A stretch of DNA of 17,742 nucleotides. It comes from CAZEBW01 sp964510205 (GTDB taxonomy: Bacteria; Chloroflexota; Anaerolineae; VGOG01). The DNA lies in NCBI GenBank assembly GCA_964510205.1, contig CAZEBW010000073.1, positions 1 to 17,742 on the forward strand. Direction: 5' to 3'. The translations under genes were made by a program, and so were the position numbers. This document shows positions 11,521 to 17,742 of the stretch, in pieces (position 1 is the stretch's first letter; each line of letters begins with the position of its first letter). Below the pieces are notes generated by a model. That model had not been told where the DNA came from and did not search any database. It saw only the letters and a program-made list of their open reading frames with translations.

Positions 11521-14500
11521 TCAGCCCTTCACAATGAGGGGCAAATACACATCGTGCGGGTGAACCTTCGTCAGCGCGCTCCGCTCGGTCAGGCCGCCCA
11601 GGCCGTCGTCTATGGTCACGGTGTTGTGAATGGCTCGCTCCTCCGCCACGGTGACGGCGAAGACGATGGTGGACATGCCCTGGGGAGGCACTTCGCCGCT
11701 CCAGATGATGCTGTCGCTGGCCTCGTCGTAGGCCACGACGCCATTGCCCGCCCAGGCGGAGTCCGGCACGTACACAGCGCCTGCGGGGATGGGGTCGCTC
11801 AGGGCGGCCCTGGCCAAACCCTGGCCGGTGTTCTTCACTCGCAAGGTGTAGGTGAGGCGGTCGCCTGTGTCGGCCCTGGCCGCGCTGACCAGTTTCTCCG
11901 AGGCGGAGAGGTCGGGTCTCCTCAAAGTCGTGGCGGCGGTGCGGGTGAAGGGCGGGTGCAGTCCGCCGCTGATGGTGGCTTGGTTGATGATGCGGGTATC
12001 AGCGGGCAGCGAGGGGTCGGTGGTCACGGCGAAGGTGAAGGCCCTCTCGCCTTCAGCAGGCACGGTTCCGCTCCATTGGACGCTGTTGAGCGCATCGTCG
12101 TAGGTCGCGCCGCCGCTGGCGCTGCCGGGGACGTAGGTGGTGTTGCCAGGGATGGGATCGCTGCAACTCACTTCGGCAGCCTGACCTGTAAGCGGAGCGG
12201 CGTTGCGCAGCACGATGGTGTAGGTCAGCACATCGCCGGGCACCGCCAGGGCCTCGTTCACCCGCTTGGTCGAGGCCGAGAGGTTCACGGGGTTGGCGGT
12301 GGTGGTCGCCGTTATCGTATATGAGAATCCCACCCCGTCGCTGATGGTGGCTGTGTTGGCGATGACGGTCTCCGCTTCGATGCCGTCATCAACTCTGGCC
12401 TGGAAGCGGATGACGTGAGGGGGATTGGGCGGGGCGGGGGGCAGGTATTTGATGGCCAGGCCGTCGTGGATCAAAGAAGGCGGATAGTTCAATCCCTCCG
12501 TGCCGTCCTGGTTCTCGATGCCCACCAGCCACGGGATGTCCCCATTCAGGCTTTGGTACTGAGTCAGGATCTCGCCGCTGGGGTAGAGCACGATTTGGAA
12601 GGTGTGAGAGGTGTTCAGCTCGCAGCACCATTGGACGTCCACGTACTCGATGACGAAGCGGGTGGGATGTTCAAAAAACTGGTAGTAGACGTGCGAGACT
12701 CCATCCATGATGTACAGCGGCCCGCCGAAGGGCATGATGTCGTTGTTGGGATAGCTGCGGCTGGGCAAAGTGCCGATGGGTATGCCGCTGTAGCCCTGGC
12801 CAAAGCTCACGTAGCCGTTGGTGCCCAGGTAGAGCGTGTCGGAATAGATGCCGCTGAAGAAGGGGAAGTCGAAGCCGATGTCGAAGGGGCCGGCCATGCC
12901 GTCGTTTCTGTTGCTCCAAGAGGTGACCTCCGTGCCTGTCTTGCTGATGCCTTCCCAATCGTAGAGCGGGCCGCCCGGCGTGTCGCTGTCCAGCCAACTG
13001 TAGGCCGTTTTCTCCGATACGGTGGGCGAGAGGGTCCCCGTCCACTCGATCCGATTGCGGGCCAGGTTGTAAACCGCCCCGCCCGTCGCGCTGTCGGGGA
13101 CGTAGGCGGTGTGCGCCGGCAGGGGATCCACCAGGCTGGCCCCCACCGCATCTGCCGAGCCGGTGTTGCTCACAGTGATGGTGTAGGTCAGCACCTCGGC
13201 CGAAAAGGCCATCGCTTTGTCCACCGCTTTGGCCGACGTCTCCAGGTTGGCTGCTCGTACCTCGGTGGCCGCCTTTTTGGTGAAGGATGTGCCCCGGCCG
13301 TCGTGGATCGCCGCCACGTTGGCGATGGTCGTTCCTCCAAGCAGGGGATCGTCCAGCATCACCTGGAAGGTGAAGGTGATGGACGTGCCTGCCGCCACCG
13401 CGCCGCTCCATTGGATTTGATCAGCTTCTGCGTCGTAGCTCGCCTCCCCCTGGAGGCTGCCCGGCACGTAGGCGGCGTGAGCCGGGATGGGATCGGCCAG
13501 GCTCACTCCTGTGAAATCGGTGTCGCCCAGATTGTTGAGGGCGATGGTGTAGGTCAGCGCCTCGCCCGGCGCGGCTGTGACTTTGTCCACTTTCTTGAAC
13601 GAGGGGCAGAGGGAGTTTTCCAGAGCCAGCGCTTCGTTGGTGGAAATGGCCTCGCCGTAGATGTCCAGGCCGCCTACCACGTGAATTCTCCCGCCCACCG
13701 TCGCTGTCCCCGTGCCGATGCGGCCTTTGTTCAGAGGCGAGACCAGCACCCAGGCGTCCGTGGTGGGATCGTAGCGCTCGACATATCCCAGCGCGGTCCA
13801 GGCCGAGCCGCCGCCGACGGCGTAGATGTAGCCGCCGACGGACACCAGTCCCAGCGATTGTCTCCCGTACAAGAGCGGGGCTTGGGTGGTCCAGGCATCG
13901 CTGGCTGGATCGTACTCCTCGAAGGTGCGGAGGTCGGGCCAGCCGCCGGCGACGTAGATTTTTCCGTTTAGAGTTGTGGCTGCGGCGTAGGATCGAGGCC
14001 CGCTGGGCAGGGCGGTCTTCTGTACCCAGGCGTCGGCGGCGGGATCGTATTCGTAGGTGGTGTCCACGTCGCCCGACGCGCTGCTGCCGCCGAGGACGTA
14101 GAGCTTGCCCTCCGCAGCCGCCACCGCCGCCCCTGCCAACCCCACGGGCAAAGGCGCTGCCGACGCCCAGCTATCCGCAGCAGGGTCGTAGACCTCTACC
14201 GTCTTGAGACGACGAAGGTTGTTGGACAGCCCCCCTACCACGTAGATCCGACCATTCAGAGCCGCAGCGCCCACGTTGGCCGCCCCGGTCGGCTTGGGCG
14301 CTTTGGTGGCCCAGAAATCGGCCACCGGATCGTACATCTCGTTGACCACTGAGGCTCCGGTCCAATCCCAGCCGCCGATAGCGTACAGCTCGCAGCCCAC
14401 CGTCGCCGCCGCCAAGCGATAGCGAGGGGTCAGCAGACGGCTTTTGTAGTCCCAGGCAGGGAAGGCGCGGGTGGTCAGCGTGGCTGTGCTGCGGATTTCG

Positions 14501-17500
14501 GCGTATTCGGCCATCGTCGCTTGAACTGCGACCGTGTCCGCCTCTCCTACCGCCGCCGCACCGGGGATGTCCACCTGCACCAGCAGGTCTTGCCAGCCGC
14601 AGGGCGATATCACCGTCGTCCTGGTGATGGGATGCATGGTCTGCGGATCGAGGATGGCCGTTGGCCAGGCGTGGCCTGAGAGGGAGAGGTCGTAAGCGCT
14701 GGCCAACTGGCCGTCGTTCGTCACCCTGGCGGCGTATTGGACGCTGTTCCCCGCTTCTCCCACTTTGTATTGGGCTTTCGGCCTGAGGCTGATGGCCTTC
14801 AGGGGACGCGGAGCGACGAGCCACTGAATGGCCCGGTCTAGCACGGCGGCGTAGTCTGGCCGGGGGCCAGCGCCCTCGTAGCCGAAGGAGAGATAGACCG
14901 CTCGGTAAGGCATTGGCTCGCAGACGTCGGTTTTGAGACCCGCGCTGCCATCGCTCTCGTAGCCGATAAGGGCGGTCGCTGCCCCATTGCCCGGCTCAAC
15001 CTCATCGGAGGCCAAGGCGTCTCCTTTTTTGTAGGCGTAGACGTCCTCCAGCAAGAGATTCACCCCTTCGAAGATGTCGTCTTCCAGCCCTGTCAATTCC
15101 TTGATGCGCGTCCTGTCCCGCACGTAGTCGGCGTACAGGTAGTTATGATAGAGCTGCGGCGCACGGCCCTGGCCAGGCCACTTGGCATCCCAATAGCCGA
15201 TGTCCTGGCCGGAGAGGAGAAGCCGCCCGCCATTTTCCAAGTAGGCGATCAGCTCCTCGTCGGCGTTGATGTAGCCTGGCGAGCTCCAGGGGTTGGCCCA
15301 GATGACCACGTCGTAGGGGGCGAGCTCGGTAGCGGTGGGAAGAACTTCGGTGTCGGTGATGGGGCGCGTGTCATAAAGATACCCCTCGTAGTCCAGGGCC
15401 CACTGGTAATAGCTGGCCACGCTGTCCTCGAGCCAAGCATCGGCGTCAACCAGCAGTATAGAAGGAGCGGTCTCCAGGGCAAAGTCCAGGTTGGTCGCCG
15501 CCCCTTCGACGATGCTCACCTCCGCCCGCTGCATCTGGTGACCCGTCATGCTGGCTTCCACGGTGTAGCTGCCCACGGGCAGGGTCAGAGTGTAGTAGCC
15601 GTTGGCTGCGGCGCCGACTGTGATGGGAGTGTCCATTGCCCTGATGGTCGCCGTGAGTGGCTCGCCCGTGGCCGCTTCGGTCACCCGACCCGCCAGGGCG
15701 CCCGTGGGAGTTGGCTGCAGGGCGAGGTCTTGCACCGACATGAAGCCGGTGACCACTTCTATTCCCTTCACCGTCTCGGAGTAGTAGCCAAACGCGCTGG
15801 CCGTAACGTCGTAGAGGCCGCCGGGGACGCTCACCTCGTAGACTCCCGCATCGTTGGTGGTGGTCGTGAATCGGTCGCCGCCCTGGCTGACGCCACTGAC
15901 CACAGCATCTGGTATGCCGGTAGATTGGTACAATCGTAGATTCGTAGACTCGTACATCCGTGGATTTGATCCCGAGTTTACGAATCCCGAATCTACGGGC
16001 CTACGGGTTTCCGAGTTTACCAACCCGTAGAGTTTCCCCGCGCTCAGCGCCCAGCGCACGGCCTCGTAGGCGTCAATCCGCCCCCAGCCGTAGGCGTTGT
16101 CGGGACCCGCTGGGCCGAGATCGGCGGCGGTGTATTTCATGAAGTCTTCCACTTCGTCCACGTTTAGGTTGGGGTTAGCCGAGAGGAGCAGGGCGACCAG
16201 GCCGGCGGCGTGAGGGGCCGCCATGGAGGTGCCGTTCCAGCCCCCTTCGTAGCCACCGCCGGGCACGCTGGAGCGGATGTCCACGCCGGGCGCACTCACC
16301 TCGGGCTTGATCTCGTTCCAGAAAGAAGGCCCTCGACTGCTGAGAGAGGCAATGGCGTCCTCGAAGTCGGTGGCCCCCACGGCCACGGATTCCGGAAAGC
16401 CGGCCGGCGTGGCGATAGAGCCGTCGCCTCGCCCTCCGCTGTTTCCCGCGCTGAAAACGGGGAAAATGCCCGCCGCCCGCAGAGCCTGCACATCGGGCAG
16501 GAAAGCGAGGTCGGCCACGTTGGACAGGCCGGGACCCCAAGAGTTATTCACCACGTCGGGGGCGCGGCTGGGATCAGGATGGCTGCCGTCAAGGTCTGTG
16601 GGGGCCAGCAGCCACTGGAAGCCGGCGTGGATGTCGCTGTCGTAGCCAACGCCGTCGTCATCCAGCACCTTGACCGCCATCCACTGGGCATCGGGGGCCA
16701 TGCCGATGTGGAGGTTGCCGCCGGGGTCGGAGCCCACCATGGTACCCATGGTGTGGGTGCCGTGGCCGTCTCCGTCGGCGGGGGCGTTGGGATAAGTGCC
16801 CGTGGCATCGTACCAGTTGTAATTGTGGTCGCCATCTGAGCCCCGGTACTTGCTCTGCAGGGCCGGGTGAGTCCAGTCCACGCCCGTGTCCATGTTGGCC
16901 ACCACCACGCCGGCGCCGGCGATGTCGAACTCACTCCATACCTCGTTGGCTCGAACCCGAGCGATGTTCCATTCCACGTATTGCGTAGTGCGTATTGCGT
17001 GTTGCAAGTCGGATTTTAGATTTGGCAATTGACGCTTGTGGTTGGCGCGGATTTTCTCTACCTCGGGTCGGGCAGCCAGAGCGAAGAGAGTCTCCAGGTC
17101 ACCTGTCACGGCCAGCCCGTTGAAGATCCAATAGGGGGTATAGGCCGCGACCTTGCCCGCTGATTCCTGCTGTTGCAGATAGGCGACGGTGTCGGCCTGG
17201 GTGCGCTGCGCCGTCGCCTGCAGCGCGGAGACCACTGCCTGACGACGGGCAAGTTTGCTGTCTGCTCGCTGTGCGGGCTTCAAGTCGGCCTGCTCCTTGA
17301 GGTAGACGATGTAGGTGGTCTGTCCGTCCTGGGCAGCGAGAGGGTGCCCCGCGCTCTCGCTGGTCTGAGAAGCTTCCGCCAGCTCCTTGAGCACCAGTGG
17401 CTCGATTTTGGTGCGCACGGATGCCGGAACGTCTGCCAGGTCCCCCGACTCTGGCGGGGGAGGCGCGGCCGGGGTCAGGGTGAGGAGGAGGAAGAACAGC

Positions 17501-17553
17501 AGCGGTATGAGGAGTAAGTTCGAGACCAATTTGAGCGAATTTCGTCTACGCAT
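11521..17553 (-). CDS. Secreted multidomain subtilisin-like serine protease (S8) with Kelch and DUF11 modules
   Basis: The 2010-residue exported protease starts at ATG 17553, giving a signal peptide (basic MRRR, then a hydrophobic core to about residue 29); a longer frame to 17718 would run through the promoter. The inhibitor I9-like propeptide is at about 78-170. The S8 domain has catalytic Asp222 (MDTGVD), His264 (GHGTHTMG), oxyanion Asn371 (SAGN) and Ser443 (GTSMAAPH), so it should be active. Then come two carboxypeptidase-regulatory-like domains (508-614, 619-693), a glutamine-amidotransferase-like fold (about 697-915), a beta domain (about 918-1030) and Kelch repeats (about 1040-1310). 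Four DUF11 repeats fill the rest; the second is split by an inserted beta domain (about 1508-1712). The C-terminus is VYLPLIVKG, a tail common in Chloroflexota exoproteins. Two segments (about 174-193 and 513-546) are encoded by inserted DNA repeats. The likely role is extracellular protein degradation. Confidence 0.94.
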   Translation of the reverse strand: MRRRNSLKLVSNLLLIPLLFFLLLTLTPAAPPPPESGDLADVPASVRTKIEPLVLKELAEASQTSESAGHPLAAQDGQTTYIVYLKEQADLKPAQRADSKLARRQAVVSALQATAQRTQADTVAYLQQQESAGKVAAYTPYWIFNGLAVTGDLETLFALAARPEVEKIRANHKRQLPNLKSDLQHAIRTTQYVEWNIARVRANEVWSEFDIAGAGVVVANMDTGVDWTHPALQSKYRGSDGDHNYNWYDATGTYPNAPADGDGHGTHTMGTMVGSDPGGNLHIGMAPDAQWMAVKVLDDDGVGYDSDIHAGFQWLLAPTDLDGSHPDPSRAPDVVNNSWGPGLSNVADLAFLPDVQALRAAGIFPVFSAGNSGGRGDGSIATPAGFPESVAVGATDFEDAIASLSSRGPSFWNEIKPEVSAPGVDIRSSVPGGGYEGGWNGTSMAAPHAAGLVALLLSANPNLNVDEVEDFMKYTAADLGPAGPDNAYGWGRIDAYEAVRWALSAGKLYGLVNSETRRPVDSGFVNSGSNPRMYESTNLRLYQSTGIPDAVVSGVSQGGDRFTTTTNDAGVYEVSVPGGLYDVTASAFGYYSETVKGIEVVTGFMSVQDLALQPTPTGALAGRVTEAATGEPLTATIRAMDTPITVGAAANGYYTLTLPVGSYTVEASMTGHQMQRAEVSIVEGAATNLDFALETAPSILLVDADAWLEDSVASYYQWALDYEGYLYDTRPITDTEVLPTATELAPYDVVIWANPWSSPGYINADEELIAYLENGGRLLLSGQDIGYWDAKWPGQGRAPQLYHNYLYADYVRDRTRIKELTGLEDDIFEGVNLLLEDVYAYKKGDALASDEVEPGNGAATALIGYESDGSAGLKTDVCEPMPYRAVYLSFGYEGAGPRPDYAAVLDRAIQWLVAPRPLKAISLRPKAQYKVGEAGNSVQYAARVTNDGQLASAYDLSLSGHAWPTAILDPQTMHPITRTTVISPCGWQDLLVQVDIPGAAAVGEADTVAVQATMAEYAEIRSTATLTTRAFPAWDYKSRLLTPRYRLAAATVGCELYAIGGWDWTGASVVNEMYDPVADFWATKAPKPTGAANVGAAALNGRIYVVGGLSNNLRRLKTVEVYDPAADSWASAAPLPVGLAGAAVAAAEGKLYVLGGSSASGDVDTTYEYDPAADAWVQKTALPSGPRSYAAATTLNGKIYVAGGWPDLRTFEEYDPASDAWTTQAPLLYGRQSLGLVSVGGYIYAVGGGSAWTALGYVERYDPTTDAWVLVSPLNKGRIGTGTATVGGRIHVVGGLDIYGEAISTNEALALENSLCPSFKKVDKVTAAPGEALTYTIALNNLGDTDFTGVSLADPIPAHAAYVPGSLQGEASYDAEADQIQWSGAVAAGTSITFTFQVMLDDPLLGGTTIANVAAIHDGRGTSFTKKAATEVRAANLETSAKAVDKAMAFSAEVLTYTITVSNTGSADAVGASLVDPLPAHTAYVPDSATGGAVYNLARNRIEWTGTLSPTVSEKTAYSWLDSDTPGGPLYDWEGISKTGTEVTSWSNRNDGMAGPFDIGFDFPFFSGIYSDTLYLGTNGYVSFGQGYSGIPIGTLPSRSYPNNDIMPFGGPLYIMDGVSHVYYQFFEHPTRFVIEYVDVQWCCELNTSHTFQIVLYPSGEILTQYQSLNGDIPWLVGIENQDGTEGLNYPPSLIHDGLAIKYLPPAPPNPPHVIRFQARVDDGIEAETVIANTATISDGVGFSYTITATTTANPVNLSASTKRVNEALAVPGDVLTYTIVLRNAAPLTGQAAEVSCSDPIPGNTTYVPGSASGGATYDDALNSVQWSGTVPAEGERAFTFAVTTDPSLPADTRIINQATISGGLHPPFTRTAATTLRRPDLSASEKLVSAARADTGDRLTYTLRVKNTGQGLARAALSDPIPAGAVYVPDSAWAGNGVVAYDEASDSIIWSGEVPPQGMSTIVFAVTVAEERAIHNTVTIDDGLGGLTERSALTKVHPHDVYLPLIVKG
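15917..16030. repeat. In-frame repeat array inside the subtilase gene (CGTAGATTCG type)
   Basis: CGTAGATTCGTAGACTCGTA (15935-15954) faces CGAATCTACG (15988-15997), with further CTACGGG, GAGTTTAC and CCGTAGAG pieces. On the protein side this is the stretch from NSETRRPVDSG to YESTNLRLYQSTG, which interrupts what should read LYGLV then IPDAVVSGV in a carboxypeptidase-regulatory-like domain. Confidence 0.75.
16977..17031. repeat. In-frame repeat insertion inside the subtilase gene (GCAATACGC type)
   Basis: The plus strand reads CGTATTGCGTAGTGCGTATT then GCGTGTTGCA, a degenerate tandem of a short unit, next to GGATTTTAGATTTGGCAA. It encodes QLPNLKSDLQHAIRTTQYV between the propeptide and the start of the S8 domain (EWNIARVRANEVW). 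Confidence 0.7.
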
Positions 17554-17605
17554 TTTGGGTGTTCCCCCTTCTTGATGGCAATGAGATTGCGGATTCAGTT
17601 TCGAT

Positions 17606-17634
17606 ATTCTAGTCCGGTGCGGCCTTATTGTCAA
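17606..17634 (-). promoter_or_regulatory. Sigma70-type promoter of the subtilase gene
   Basis: On the minus strand TTGACA (17634-17629), a 17-base spacer and TAGAAT (17611-17606), about 53 bases upstream of the chosen start. It supports the start at 17553. A GGGGGAA purine stretch, weak as a ribosome site, precedes the ATG. No other feature was recognised in 17635-17742. Confidence 0.75.
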
Positions 17635-17742
17635 ACCGATTTTCAACAGCTGGGAGACAGATAGTCCCCCTCTTGGGTGTTGTTGACTGGCCCTCGGTCG
17701 CGGGAAGTCCTCCTCCACGACCTCGGCTGATACAGGAAATCC

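Noticed and set aside
12415..13971. 518-residue plus-strand open frame
   Set aside because: It is fully antisense to the subtilase DUF11/Kelch region, which has clear domains on the other strand; the composition reflects the complementary codons.
17554..17718. Longer N-terminus of the subtilase
   Set aside because: It would place 55 polar residues before the signal peptide and translate through a consensus promoter.
1..17742. tRNA, rRNA, CRISPR array, transposase gene, replication origin
   Set aside because: None was recognised. The tandem repeats present are coding or palindromic elements, not spacer-repeat arrays, and the mobile elements carry no transposase.

Overview
The window is GC-rich bacterial DNA. 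It most resembles Chloroflexota, probably Anaerolineae-like. The reasons are the very large secreted subtilase ending in the tail VYLPLIVKG, the mix of DUF11, Kelch and carboxypeptidase-regulatory-like modules, and several families of short palindromic repeats lying between and inside genes. This assignment is inference from style, not from a marker gene. UGA ends several genes here, so the genetic code is standard.

Layout: (1) 1-600 holds a small antitoxin-like gene on the minus strand and a short palindromic repeat element. (2) uvrB (601-2658, minus) has its own sigma70-type promoter. Back to back with it is a second promoter driving a plus-strand lipoprotein of the UshA-like metallophosphatase superfamily (2824-3912). 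This gene is the most interesting object in the window. Its frame is interrupted by one TGA exactly where Cys is expected in an EPCGC motif, a hairpin with a GGC apical loop lies 25 nt downstream, and the frame then continues for 250 residues. It is a strong selenoprotein candidate. (3) 4036-7657 carries aspartokinase, proC and aspartate-semialdehyde dehydrogenase in one direction: entry to the aspartate-family amino acid pathway plus the last step of proline synthesis. (4) 7658-7848 contains a 121-bp MITE with 14-bp terminal repeats and a perfect 8-bp target duplication, inserted into the loop of an older palindrome. (5) 7849-8976 encodes a HAD-like protein. (6) 9124-10687 (minus) is a two-gene unit: a YbaK/EbsC-type aminoacyl-tRNA deacylase and a PHP-domain phosphoesterase. 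(7) 10688-11065 is intergenic and contains a second MITE-like element and an AT-rich stretch. (8) 11066-11404 is an orphan winged-helix regulator followed by a terminator. (9) 11521-17553 (minus) is a 2010-residue secreted subtilisin-like protease with its own promoter.

A recurring theme is invasion of coding sequence by short repeats that keep the frame open: two sites in aspartokinase, one in the HAD-like gene, one forming the C-terminus of the deacylase, and two in the subtilase.
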